Assembly (NCBI GenBank): GCA_938002835.1
Contig: CALKZS010000007.1
Coordinates: 20,061 to 84,060, forward strand
DNA length: 64,000 nucleotides
Direction of reading: 5' to 3'
Source: an uncultured Dokdonia sp.
GTDB lineage: Bacteria; Bacteroidota; Bacteroidia; Flavobacteriales; Flavobacteriaceae
Made by a program: the position numbers and the translations under genes
Notes under the pieces: model-generated
The model's input: the letters and a program-made list of their open reading frames with translations, nothing else
Databases searched by the model: none
Told to the model about the DNA's origin: nothing
Shown: positions 36,905 through 45,172 of the stretch, piece after piece
Position numbering within the stretch: the first letter of the stretch is position 1
Layout of the letters: every line of letters begins with the position of its first letter

Positions 36905-37237
36905 ATGGAACAACAAAAATTACCTAATGTAACTATCTCGCTTATTTTAGCAATATTATCTATTCTATGCTGTTGTCTTCCATATGGATCGGGAAGTATT
37001 ATACTTGGAGGAATCTCACTTTTTTTAACCAGAAAAGACGAAGCTATTTATAATGAAAACCAAGACTTATATAATAACTATGGGCAATTAAAAACAGCCA
37101 AAATTATAGCCATAATAGGACTAGCCCTTGGAGTTATTTTATTAATATTAGCTATTTACCTTTCATTTTCCGGACAAGATCAAGTTTGGCAAGAGTATCT
37201 AGAAAATATGCAAAGAGAATTAGAAGCAAATCAGTAA
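36905..37237 (+). CDS. CCC-motif small membrane protein
   Basis: 110 residues with two hydrophobic segments. The first contains LSILCCCLPYGSGSIILGGI, the triple-cysteine motif that names this Bacteroidota family. The second (KIIAIIGLALGVILLILAIY) is followed by a charged tail. The loop TRKDEAIYNENQDLYNNYG between them is conserved in character. Role unknown. It probably shares a transcript with the DUF2752 gene and ends at a strong terminator. Confidence 0.78.
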   Translation: MEQQKLPNVTISLILAILSILCCCLPYGSGSIILGGISLFLTRKDEAIYNENQDLYNNYGQLKTAKIIAIIGLALGVILLILAIYLSFSGQDQVWQEYLENMQRELEANQ

Positions 37238-37254
37238 ACTTATTTTATAAAATT

Positions 37255-37285
37255 AAAAAACACGCTTAACAGCGTGTTTTTTTTT
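37255..37285 (+). terminator. Terminator after the CCC-motif gene
   Basis: AAAAAACACGCT/AGCGTGTTTTTT with loop TAAC and a long T run. Confidence 0.93.
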
Positions 37286-37336
37286 ATACCAATTTATAGT
37301 ACACATTCTAGAAGATAGAATTTCCATAAAAACAAA

Positions 37337-37366
37337 AAAACCATCTAGATATATCTAGATGGTTTT
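37337..37366 (-). terminator. Terminator after rocD
   Basis: AAAACCATCTAGAT/ATCTAGATGGTTTT perfect inverted repeat with AT in the centre. T-rich on the minus-strand 3' side. Confidence 0.85.
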
Positions 37367-37393
37367 GATTAATCATAGAAAAGCAATTTGTTT

Positions 37394-38677
37394 TTATTTC
37401 TCAAATTCCTTTAATGTTTTTATTATAATAGCAACACAATCTAGTAGTTGCTCTTCTGTCATTACAAGTGGCGGTGCAAATCTTATAATATTTCCGTGAG
37501 TAGGTTTTGCTAATAAACCATTATCTCTCAACGCCATACAGATATCCCAAGCTGTAGAGCTATCTTCTGTATCATTAATTACAACAGCATTTAGAAGACC
37601 ACGACCACGAACTAAAGTAGCGATATTACTTGTTGCTATAAAATCATTTATCTTTTCTCTAAAGATAGTGCCTAATCTACGTGCATTTTGTATCAAGTGT
37701 TCATCTTTAACCACTTCTAAAGCTTCAGTTGCTACAGCTCCTGCAACTGGATTCCCTCCAAAAGTACTTCCGTGTTGTCCCGGTTTTATAACATCCATAA
37801 CGGCATCGTTTGCTAAAACTGCAGATACTGGATATGCGCCCCCTGAAAGTGCTTTCCCTAAAATTAAAACATCAGGCTGGGCATATGTTTTTTCTTGCCT
37901 CTCACAATGCTCTTCACAAGAACAATTACCACATACGGCTAATAGAGCTCCAGTGCGGGCGATACCTGTTTGTATCTCATCGGCTATAAAAAGAACATTA
38001 TGTTTATTACATAGCTCTTGGGCTCTTTTCATATAATCATCTGCTGGAGTATAAACTCCTGCTTCTCCTTGTATGGGTTCTACTAAAAATCCTGCAACAT
38101 TTTTATGTGATGTAAGTACGTTTTCAAGAGCTTCTATATCATCATATGCAATTTTTATAAACCCTGGTGTATACGGGCCAAAGTTTTTACGAGCATCTTC
38201 ATCATTAGAAAATGAAATAATTGTTGTTGTTCTACCGTGAAAATTATTTGAACAAACGATAATTTGAGCTTCGTGTTCTGGGACTCCTTTCTTTTCATAA
38301 GCCCATTTTCTAGAGAGCTTTATTGCGGTCTCTACAGCTTCTGCTCCCGTATTCATAGGAAGAAGTTTATCAAATCCAAAATAAGATGTTGCATACTTCT
38401 CGTAAGCACCTAAGGTATCATTATAAAATGCTCTAGAAGTTAATGTCAATGTTTTTGCCTGTTCTATCATCGCATTTACAATACGAGGATGACAGTGCCC
38501 TTGATTTACTGCAGAGTATGCAGAAAGAAAATCATAGTATTTTTTCCCTTCAACATCCCATACATATACACCTTCTCCCCTACTTAGAACAACAGGAAGT
38601 GGGTGATAATTATGTGCTCCGTATTTATCTTCTAATGCAATTGCCTCTTGAGATGTAAGTGTTTCTGTAGCGGCCAT
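37394..38677 (-). CDS. rocD: Ornithine aminotransferase with a cysteine-rich insert
   Basis: PLP enzyme linking ornithine to glutamate semialdehyde, in arginine breakdown and proline metabolism. The 427 residues show YGAHNYHPLPVVLSRGEGVY, NTGAEAVETAIKLSRKWAY, NNFHGRTTTIISFSND, ADEIQTGIARTG (D233) and the PLP lysine K275 in LILGKALSGGAYPVSA. Between ARTG and the lysine the protein has an extra AVCGNCSCEEHCERQEKTYA with four Cys at 249, 252, 254 and 258. That spacing could hold a metal ion or disulfides. It is absent from the usual bacterial and mammalian enzymes as I know them. The gene is transcribed alone. Confidence 0.93.
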   Translation of the reverse strand: MAATETLTSQEAIALEDKYGAHNYHPLPVVLSRGEGVYVWDVEGKKYYDFLSAYSAVNQGHCHPRIVNAMIEQAKTLTLTSRAFYNDTLGAYEKYATSYFGFDKLLPMNTGAEAVETAIKLSRKWAYEKKGVPEHEAQIIVCSNNFHGRTTTIISFSNDEDARKNFGPYTPGFIKIAYDDIEALENVLTSHKNVAGFLVEPIQGEAGVYTPADDYMKRAQELCNKHNVLFIADEIQTGIARTGALLAVCGNCSCEEHCERQEKTYAQPDVLILGKALSGGAYPVSAVLANDAVMDVIKPGQHGSTFGGNPVAGAVATEALEVVKDEHLIQNARRLGTIFREKINDFIATSNIATLVRGRGLLNAVVINDTEDSSTAWDICMALRDNGLLAKPTHGNIIRFAPPLVMTEEQLLDCVAIIIKTLKEFEK

Positions 38678-38856
38678 AAAATAATTTTTAATATAAAGTA
38701 ATCTGTGATTCCTACTTTTCCTATACTGGATATATACACTTTATTTTATAAGTGATTGGGAGAGAAATCATCCCTTTTTTGAGAAGTCCAAATTACAAAT
38801 TATAAAGGACGTGTAAAACTTATGGCACAATTCATAATTGTTCTATTTTTGCGATT

Positions 38857-40269
38857 ATGGGAAGACGTAAACAAAACAGAAAAGTTTTTGAAAATATTGC
38901 TGTAACAGACGCAGGAGCAAAAGGCAAATCTATTGGGCACGCACCAGATGGGAAAGTTATTTTTATAAATAATGCGGTTCCTGGAGATGTAGTTCACATT
39001 CAGACCACAAAAAAACGTAAGGCTTATTATGAAGGAACTGCGACTGAAGTTATTACGCTTTCGCGAAAGCGTACCCAACCACAATGTCAACATTTTGAAG
39101 TATGTGGAGGTTGCAAGTGGCAACATATGGATTACAAATTTCAACTAGAATACAAGCAACAAGAAGTTGTAAATAATCTCACCAGAATAGGTAAAATAGC
39201 ACTTCCGGATATCACTCCTATTGCTGGTAGTGATGAGCAATACTTTTATCGCAATAAAATGGAATTTGGTTTTTCTGATTCAAAATGGCTCACCTTAGAA
39301 CAAATAAGATCTGATGAAGTAATTGAAGATCGCAATGCACTAGGCTTTCATATTGCAGGAATGTGGGACAAAATACTGGACATAGAAAAATGTCACTTGC
39401 AACGCGACCCAAGTAACGCTATACGTAACGGAATTAAAACATTTGCCACTGCAAATGATATGGCGTTTTATAATGCCCGTAATCAAGATGGCTTTTTACG
39501 TACCCTAATGATACGAACCTCAAGTACTGGAGAAGTAATGGTTCTTGTGCAGTTTTTTAAAGAAGATGTTAAAAATAGGGAATTATTACTTGATTATATT
39601 AAAGAAACTTGGCCTGAGATTACTTCTTTATTATACGTGATAAATTCAAAAGGTAATGATACTATATATGACCAAGAAGTGATTTGTTATCACGGGAGAG
39701 ATCACATTTTTGAAGAGATGGAAGGACTACAATTTAAAATTAATGCCAAGTCTTTTTATCAAACAAACTCAAAGCAAGCATACGAATTATATAAAATAAC
39801 TAGAGATTTTGCAGGACTTACTGGAGAAGAGCTTGTCTATGATTTATATACAGGTACAGGAACCATTGCTCAATTTGTTGCAAAAAAAGCTAAGAAAGTA
39901 GTGGGTGTTGAAGCGGTACCAGATGCTATTATAGCTGCAAAAGAAAATGCAAAGCATAATAATATTGATAATGTACATTTTTTTGTAGGTGATATGAAAA
40001 AGGTATTTAATACCGAGTTTATTAATACAAATGGTTTACCTGATGTCATTATTACCGACCCTCCGAGAGATGGAATGCACGCAGATGTAGTACAACAAAT
40101 CATTAATATCGCTCCTAAAAAAATAGTCTATGTAAGTTGTAATAGCGCTACACAAGCACGTGATCTTGCACTATTAGATGATATTTATACAGTAACTAAG
40201 GTACAACCTGTAGATATGTTTCCGCAGACGCATCACGTAGAAAATGTGGTGCTTTTAGAAAAGAGATAA
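38857..40269 (+). CDS. rlmD: 23S rRNA (uracil-C5)-methyltransferase RlmD/RumA type
   Basis: SAM-dependent enzyme that methylates C5 of a uridine in 23S rRNA. 470 residues. A TRAM domain occupies about 10-65. The Fe-S cluster Cys are C77, C83 and C86 (CQHFEVCGGCKW), with a later one in IEKCHLQRD. The SAM site is VYDLYTGTGTIAQF and the catalytic part TDPPRDGMH with IVYVSCNSATQARDL. Between TRAM and the first Cys, residues 66-73 (ITLSRKRT) are encoded by a dispersed-palindrome copy, so the element has become part of a linker without breaking the gene. It begins a set continuing with pirin and the DUF6452/DUF6048 pair. Confidence 0.9.
   Translation: MGRRKQNRKVFENIAVTDAGAKGKSIGHAPDGKVIFINNAVPGDVVHIQTTKKRKAYYEGTATEVITLSRKRTQPQCQHFEVCGGCKWQHMDYKFQLEYKQQEVVNNLTRIGKIALPDITPIAGSDEQYFYRNKMEFGFSDSKWLTLEQIRSDEVIEDRNALGFHIAGMWDKILDIEKCHLQRDPSNAIRNGIKTFATANDMAFYNARNQDGFLRTLMIRTSSTGEVMVLVQFFKEDVKNRELLLDYIKETWPEITSLLYVINSKGNDTIYDQEVICYHGRDHIFEEMEGLQFKINAKSFYQTNSKQAYELYKITRDFAGLTGEELVYDLYTGTGTIAQFVAKKAKKVVGVEAVPDAIIAAKENAKHNNIDNVHFFVGDMKKVFNTEFINTNGLPDVIITDPPRDGMHADVVQQIINIAPKKIVYVSCNSATQARDLALLDDIYTVTKVQPVDMFPQTHHVENVVLLEKR
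39057..39070. repeat. Dispersed palindrome inside rlmD, exact core
   Basis: ACGCTTTCGCGAAAGCGT read ACG CTT TCG CGA AAG CGT = TLSRKR. This phase differs from the amylase copy (AFAKA). Confidence 0.95.
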
Positions 40270-40367
40270 CCCCGCCCGCTTATTGTAGTAAGTAACTTTT
40301 TAAAAAAAAGACTATTAATTATGTGATGTAAAAACATTTACATATATTACAATTGGAACATATATAG

Positions 40368-41381
40368 ATGATGACTGCAATAAAAAAAATTAAACCCTTA
40401 GGAGCTCAATGGGAAACACAAGATCCGTTTTTATTTTGTGCATATCATAAAGATCTATACCCAAAGGGAAATAATGATCTTGGTCCAGATGCTTCTTTAG
40501 CTGATCGTAATCTTGGTATGGATTTTCAATTAAAAGATGGCTGGCGTATGTATCACGGGAAAACAGTTCCTGGATTTCCGGCACACCCACATCGAGGTTT
40601 TGAGACGGTAACTATTGTAGAAGAAGGAATGGCAGATCATAGTGACAGTCTAGGAGCTGCAGGGCGTTTTGGAAATGGAGATGTACAATGGATGACAGCA
40701 GGAAAAGGTGTTCAACACTGCGAAATGTTTCCGCTGCTCAATAAAGAAGAAGAAAATCCACTATTATTATTTCAATTGTGGCTCAACTTACCTGCAAAAA
40801 GTAAAATGGTTTCTCCACATTTTAAAATGTTATGGAATGAAGATATACCACTCCATAATTATAAAGACCTTAATGAGAAGAGCATCTCTATAAAACTTAT
40901 CGCTGGAAATTATAACGAGATTCACGCTGCAAAAGCAGCTCCAGATTCTTGGGCTGCAGACCCCAGCAATAATGTATGTATCTGGATTGTAAAACTAGAA
41001 GCAGGAGCTTCTTGGAAAATTCCGACAACAGTAACTAGTGTTAATCGTTCACTATATTTTTATCAAGGAGAACAGATTACTACCGAAGGGTATCAAATTC
41101 ACCCCAATCAAGCCTTAGATTTAATATCTAACAATGACATAACTATCAAAAATGGCAATCAAGAAGGACATTTTTTATTCCTACAAGGAAAACCTATTGC
41201 CGAACCTCTTGCGCAACAAGGTCCTTTTGTAATGAACACACAGCAAGAAATTAATGACGCCATTGTAGCATACCGCAAAACTCAATTTGGAGGATGGCCT
41301 TGGCCTACACACGATCATACACACGATACTCATAGCGGTCGTTTTGCTTTATATGCAGATGGCACTAAAGAGGTGAAGTAA
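40368..41381 (+). CDS. Pirin family protein
   Basis: 337-residue bicupin. The metal-binding set is H73 and H75 (FPAHPHRGFET), H117 and E119 (GKGVQHCEMF), as in pirins with quercetinase-like activity or iron-sensing roles. The N-terminal part (RMYHGKTVPGF) and the C-terminal extension to WPTHDHTHDTHSGRF are longer than in the 290-residue pirins. The His-rich end (HDHTHDTH) may bind extra metal. A substrate cannot be named. The upstream gap of 98 bp shows no obvious promoter. Confidence 0.88.
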   Translation: MMTAIKKIKPLGAQWETQDPFLFCAYHKDLYPKGNNDLGPDASLADRNLGMDFQLKDGWRMYHGKTVPGFPAHPHRGFETVTIVEEGMADHSDSLGAAGRFGNGDVQWMTAGKGVQHCEMFPLLNKEEENPLLLFQLWLNLPAKSKMVSPHFKMLWNEDIPLHNYKDLNEKSISIKLIAGNYNEIHAAKAAPDSWAADPSNNVCIWIVKLEAGASWKIPTTVTSVNRSLYFYQGEQITTEGYQIHPNQALDLISNNDITIKNGNQEGHFLFLQGKPIAEPLAQQGPFVMNTQQEINDAIVAYRKTQFGGWPWPTHDHTHDTHSGRFALYADGTKEVK

Positions 41382-41549
41382 TATTTTTATACCTTTTAAA
41401 TATCACTATTGCAACACAAATACTTAATATCGCGTTATAATATCGATACTACCTTAAAAAAGGTGAGTCATCTACATTTGATTTTTTAAAATTCGCACTA
41501 TGTATAATTCAAATACTCTTAAGTATGAAGTATACAACTCTAAACAATA

Positions 41550-42053
41550 ATGAAAAAAATAATCCTTTCTCTTATCTGTCTTATTTGTCTTGCACAAAGT
41601 GCTTGTGAACGAGACGATATTTGTGCAGAAACTACACTTACTACCCCATTACTAGTAATAGATTTTTTTGATGCAGATGATCCATCTTCAGAAAAAATAC
41701 CTTCTAATCTGGTCATTACCGCAGATGGTCAAGAACCAAACGAAGATGGAGAAGTACTACCTATTGTTATAAGTACCACTAGTACTATCACTATACCGCT
41801 ACGTACTGATCAAGACATAACTTCATTTACTTTTACTATTGATGAAGATGAAAGTGAAAATTCTGATATCATTACTTTTAACTATTTTAGAACTGAAGAT
41901 TTTGTAAGCTCGGCTTGTGGTTTTAGAGTAACCTATGATGGTTTGCTAGAGACACTAGAAGCTGGAGATGATGGCCCTTGGATTAACAATGTAGAAATTT
42001 CAAATCCCACAGTAGAAGATGAAACTACAACACACGTTACTATATTTCACTAG
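41550..42053 (+). CDS. DUF6452 family lipoprotein
   Basis: 167 residues. MKKIILSLICLICLAQSACERDDICAETT has a lipobox (QSAC), followed by the ERDDICAE pattern typical of DUF6452. TTPLLVIDFFDADDPSSEKI and the terminal EISNPTVEDETTTHVTIFH also match the family as I know it. Role unknown. Its 3' end overlaps the next gene by 35 bases in another frame. The pair commonly occurs together in flavobacteria, often near rlmD. Confidence 0.8.
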   Translation: MKKIILSLICLICLAQSACERDDICAETTLTTPLLVIDFFDADDPSSEKIPSNLVITADGQEPNEDGEVLPIVISTTSTITIPLRTDQDITSFTFTIDEDESENSDIITFNYFRTEDFVSSACGFRVTYDGLLETLEAGDDGPWINNVEISNPTVEDETTTHVTIFH

Positions 42054-42783
42054 TATTCTTTTACTATCTACATCTATTTTAAAAGCTCAAGAAGAAGTCA
42101 AAGAAATAGAAAAAAAAGTAAAAGAGGTTAATGAGGTAGAAGAAAAAGAAGTTACAACAGACACCATAGCAAAAGTATACAATACACAATACTATGGGCT
42201 ACGTGTAGGTATTGATCTTTCTAAACCACTAAGATCTTTACTAGATGGCAATTACCAAGGATTTGAAGCAGTAGGAGATTTTAGAATTAGAAAAAACTAT
42301 TACCTCGCTGCAGCTATTGGTAATGAAATTAAAACTTCAGAACTACCTAATATCGAGAATATCACAAGAGGTAGTTACATAAAAGCAGGTTTTAACTATA
42401 ATGCTTATGAGAATTGGTTTGGAATGAACAACTTACTTTATGGTGGTATTCACGCTGGATTTTCAACGTTTAATCAAGAATTAGAAAGTTATACCATATA
42501 TACAGATAATAGTGTCTTTCCAGATAATACAATTATAGATTCTAGAGAATTTAATGACCTAACTGCTGCTTGGTTAGAGTTAAAAGTAGGTCTAGAGGTC
42601 GAAGTTTTAAACAACCTCTATTTAGGGATTAATTTACAACTTAAAAGATCTATTACAGCAAAAGAACCAGACGACTTTGCCAATTTATTTATCCCTGGTT
42701 TTGGTAAAGTAACAGAAGATAGTAGTATAGGTGTAGGTTATGGGTATACTATCTCTTATTTAATTCCTTTCTTTAAAAAATAA
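42019..42783 (+). CDS. DUF6048 family protein, predicted outer membrane
   Basis: 254 residues with signal peptide LLYFTSILLLSTSILKAQ. A Lys/Glu-rich stretch of about 20 residues follows. The body is beta-barrel-like: YYGLRVGIDLSKPLRSLLDG, YIKAGFNYNAYENWFGMNNL, and LGINLQLKRSI leading to GVGYGYTISYLIPFF at the C-terminus, all in keeping with DUF6048. The start overlaps the end of the DUF6452 gene by 35 bases, so translation is probably coupled and the two products may work together at the outer membrane. Confidence 0.8.
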   Translation: MKLQHTLLYFTSILLLSTSILKAQEEVKEIEKKVKEVNEVEEKEVTTDTIAKVYNTQYYGLRVGIDLSKPLRSLLDGNYQGFEAVGDFRIRKNYYLAAAIGNEIKTSELPNIENITRGSYIKAGFNYNAYENWFGMNNLLYGGIHAGFSTFNQELESYTIYTDNSVFPDNTIIDSREFNDLTAAWLELKVGLEVEVLNNLYLGINLQLKRSITAKEPDDFANLFIPGFGKVTEDSSIGVGYGYTISYLIPFFKK

Positions 42784-42798
42784 GACTATTGTCGTTAC

Positions 42799-42812
42799 GC
42801 TTTCGCGAAATC
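42799..42812. repeat. Palindrome variant GCTTTCGCGAAATC
   Basis: One change in the right arm. It begins 16 bp after the DUF6048 stop. Confidence 0.75.
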
Positions 42813-42965
42813 ATATAAAATAAAATTAAACAAAGAATTTATTCTGTTTTTAAAACATTTAAATATAGTTAGATAATGTCTCTAGTTAACTCATCTTTGT
42901 TATTAATTTTTATAGCTAAGTTCTAATTTAGATATGTATTATTTTTGTTTTAAACTTCAAAAGAT

Positions 42966-43441
42966 ATGATACCCGATGATTTTAAGGTTTTTTTTGTGAA
43001 TTAAGATGTTTCCACTCAGCAGGAAATAGTTTCTAGTTTACTAGCTATCTCTACTGAGTTCTCATCTTTAATAGAACCTATAGAAGATAAAGTTGTTACT
43101 TGCCCTCATTGTCATAGCACTCGTATTCGTGCCAATGGTAAACTCAAAGAAGTACAACGCTATTTATGTAATGGATGCAAAAAGAATTTTAGTGAGACTA
43201 CTGGTAAATTCTGGTATAATATCAAAAGGAAAGATAAGATAACTCGCTATTTGTTTTTCCTATTGTCAGGGTACAGCAACGAGCAGTAGAAAAAGTCTAT
43301 CACGTGCAAAATGTTAATAATATGGATATGAGACTAAGAAAATTCTTAGCTTCATTTAACGGATTAGCTACCAGATACTTACAGAACTATCTGAATTGGT
43401 TCTTAGTACTTAAAAAGGACAATATCCAAAATTTTGTTTAA
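42966..43441 (+). pseudogene. IS1595-type transposase remnant with internal deletion
   Basis: The plus strand reads MIPDDFKVFFVN, a stop, then DVSTQQEIVSSLLAISTEFS with a zinc-ribbon TCPHCHSTRIRANGKLKEVQ and RYLCNGCKKNFSETTG, and ends in a stop after FLLSGYSNEQ (43289). The remainder, from VYHVQNVNNMDMRLRKFLA to NYLNWFLVLKK, is a transposase C-terminus. The CxxC...CxxC ribbon and the closing motif are those of IS1595-group elements. The DDE core is missing, so a deletion has joined head to tail. A -7-like TATTTTTG lies at 42940-42947. Confidence 0.72.
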
Positions 43442-43515
43442 AATGGTGTACTGATTATAGATTTCTCTTCTTGCTATGTGTATTTTTCTAAAATAATTTA
43501 AAACCAATTGTATGT

Positions 43516-43695
43516 ATGATTAAAAACGTTTTAAGTCTAGAAGGTGTAAACACTTTAAACAAGAGCGAACAAAAAAATATTAATGGCGGGTTCTTTGGAT
43601 TTAATACCTGTAACAGAAACTCAGATTGTTACACACCCTATTTAGGTGTAGGAGATGTTTTCTGTAACTCCTATAGTCGTTGTCAGTATTATTAG
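43516..43695 (+). CDS. Double-glycine-leader, cysteine-rich peptide precursor
   Basis: 59 residues, below usual length cut-offs. The first 25, MIKNVLSLEGVNTLNKSEQK then NINGG, are a leader of the Bacteroidota double-glycine type (LSLEGVxxLxKxEQKxINGG) seen in bacteriocin-like and other exported peptide precursors. Cleavage after GG would give a 34-residue peptide starting FFGFNTC. It contains four Cys (positions 32, 40, 50 and 56), enough for two disulfides, many aromatic residues and an end CQYY. A peptidase-containing ABC exporter normally processes such leaders; none is in the window. It lies 74 bp after an IS1595 remnant and 47 bp before the mazG stop. A 12-bp hairpin follows. Start ATG is clear; another ATG 4 bases upstream is out of frame. 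Confidence 0.72.
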   Translation: MIKNVLSLEGVNTLNKSEQKNINGGFFGFNTCNRNSDCYTPYLGVGDVFCNSYSRCQYY

Positions 43696-43706
43696 TATTA
43701 AATTTA

Positions 43707-43740
43707 TTAGGAAGTGAAGTAGTATAATTTCACTTCCTAA
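43707..43740. terminator. Bidirectional terminator between peptide gene and mazG
   Basis: TTAGGAAGTGAA/TTCACTTCCTAA, a perfect 12-bp stem with a 10-base loop. T-tract weak on both sides. Confidence 0.6.
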
Positions 43741-43742
43741 TA

Positions 43743-44525
43743 TTACAATTGCTTTGCCTCTTCCCAAAAAATATCCATTTCTTTAAGTGTCATATCAGAT
43801 AGCTCTTTATTGAGTTCTTTTGCTTTACTTTCTAGATATTGAAAGCGTTTTATAAACTTTTTATTTGTTCGTTCTAAGGCACTTTCTGGATCTATTTTTA
43901 AGAAACGTGCATAGTTAATCATAGAGAAAAGAACATCACCAAACTCGGCTTCCATTTTTTCTTGATTCTTTGCTGCTACTTCTTCTTGTAACTCAGCAAG
44001 CTCTTCTTTTACCTTTTCAAAAACCTGTTGGGGTTCTTCCCAATCAAAACCTACTCCTGCTACTTTATCTTGTATTCTACTTGCTTTTACCATTGCTGGC
44101 AAGCTTCTAGGCACGCCTTCTAATACAGACTTCTTCCCCTCTTTAAGTTTGAGTTTTTCCCAATTGCGTTCTACTTCCTTTGCATCTGCCACATCTATAT
44201 CTCCATAAATATGTGGGTGGCGTGAGATGAGCTTTTCTGAAATAGAGGTTGCCACATCTGCAATATCAAAATCATTGGTTTCAGACCCTATTTTTGCATA
44301 AAAAACAATGTGTAATAACAAGTCCCCTAATTCTTTTTTTATTTCTTCAAGGTCATTATCAAGTATTGCATCTCCTAGCTCGTAGGTTTCTTCTATAGTG
44401 AGATGTCTTAAACTTTGCATTGTTTGTTTTCTATCCCACGGACACTCTACACGAAGCTCATCCATAATGGTGAGTAATCTATCTATTGCGGCTAGTTGTT
44501 GCTTTCTTGTATTCATAATTTTCAT
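43743..44525 (-). CDS. mazG: Nucleoside triphosphate pyrophosphohydrolase MazG
   Basis: Hydrolyses (d)NTPs to monophosphates and clears abnormal nucleotides. 260 residues with two MazG folds: ECPWDRKQTMQSLRHLTIEE then TYELGDAILDNDLEEIKKEL with the EExxE...ExxD metal set. The second repeat is GFDWEEPQQVFEKVKEELAE with MEAEFGDVLFSMINYARF. The linker VERNWEKLKLKEGKKS is typical. The start may be M4 (MNTRKQQLAAIDRLL, at 44516). It heads toward the peptide gene terminator. Confidence 0.93.
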   Translation of the reverse strand: MKIMNTRKQQLAAIDRLLTIMDELRVECPWDRKQTMQSLRHLTIEETYELGDAILDNDLEEIKKELGDLLLHIVFYAKIGSETNDFDIADVATSISEKLISRHPHIYGDIDVADAKEVERNWEKLKLKEGKKSVLEGVPRSLPAMVKASRIQDKVAGVGFDWEEPQQVFEKVKEELAELQEEVAAKNQEKMEAEFGDVLFSMINYARFLKIDPESALERTNKKFIKRFQYLESKAKELNKELSDMTLKEMDIFWEEAKQL

Positions 44526-44595
44526 TTCTGCGTAGGTGGAAATCTTATAACTCCCAAACTACTTTTTGTTTTTGCTATCTTTACTATACAGAGAA

Positions 44596-44609
44596 GTTTT
44601 CGCGCAAGC
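44596..44609. repeat. Palindrome variant GTTTTCGCGCAAGC
   Basis: Two changes that leave the TTCGCG centre. It lies in the gap between mazG and DUF5606. Confidence 0.5.
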
Positions 44610-44619
44610 ATAAAATTAA

Positions 44620-44652
44620 AAAAGCCTTTACATAGTTACAGTAAAGGCTCTT
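44620..44652 (-). terminator. Terminator after the DUF5606 gene
   Basis: AGCCTTTAC/GTAAAGGCT stem with a 9-base loop; A run on the plus strand gives a T tail on the minus strand. Confidence 0.85.
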
Positions 44653-44675
44653 TAATATTGTGAGAAAGTTATACA

Positions 44676-45089
44676 CTACTCTTCTTCGTTGCTAGCTGTT
44701 TCTTCTTCAAAATCTAACATATCATTCTTTTGCAAGATATTATACCATTGTACTACCTTCTTGATATCACTAGCATATACTCTATCTTCATCATAATCTG
44801 GAATGAGATTAAAGAAGTATTCTTCAAGCTCATCTTTAGATACTTTATGATTTATCGTAGGCGCTCCATTTTCTTTTTCTTTAATTTTCTGAAAAACCTC
44901 ACGTAAAGGCTTTTCTTCAGACAGTGTATAGATTGCAATTTCAGATAGAACGCTCACATTGTGGCGTATTCCTACAGTGATGCGCTTGTTATCTATTAAA
45001 GACTCTGCTACAAAACCACTGCGTGTTTGCTTTTTAAGTGCATAAATTCCTGGCTTTCCAGAAATCGCTATAACTTTATCTAAACTCAT
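44676..45089 (-). CDS. DUF5606 domain-containing protein
   Basis: 137 residues. MSLDKVIAISGKPGIYALKK is the characteristic start of this Bacteroidota family, followed by TRSGFVAESLIDNKRITVG and LSEIAIYTLSEEKPLREVF. The C-terminal quarter is acidic (FEEETASNEEE). A structural role or RNA binding has been proposed for similar small domains, but I cannot support one here. It lies 84 bp downstream of def on the same strand, and ruvX lies upstream of def, forming a likely ruvX-def-DUF5606 transcription unit. Confidence 0.85.
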   Translation of the reverse strand: MSLDKVIAISGKPGIYALKKQTRSGFVAESLIDNKRITVGIRHNVSVLSEIAIYTLSEEKPLREVFQKIKEKENGAPTINHKVSKDELEEYFFNLIPDYDEDRVYASDIKKVVQWYNILQKNDMLDFEEETASNEEE

Positions 45090-45172
45090 AGATTTTTTTT
45101 AATTGAAGAGCAAAGATGCACTTTGCCAATCATTTTTACAAATTTGTTTTTATCAGTGTAAGTCTATACAGA

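Noticed and set aside
37668-38036. Plus-strand ORF within rocD
   Set aside because: Antisense shadow of conserved aminotransferase motifs with no independent family signal.
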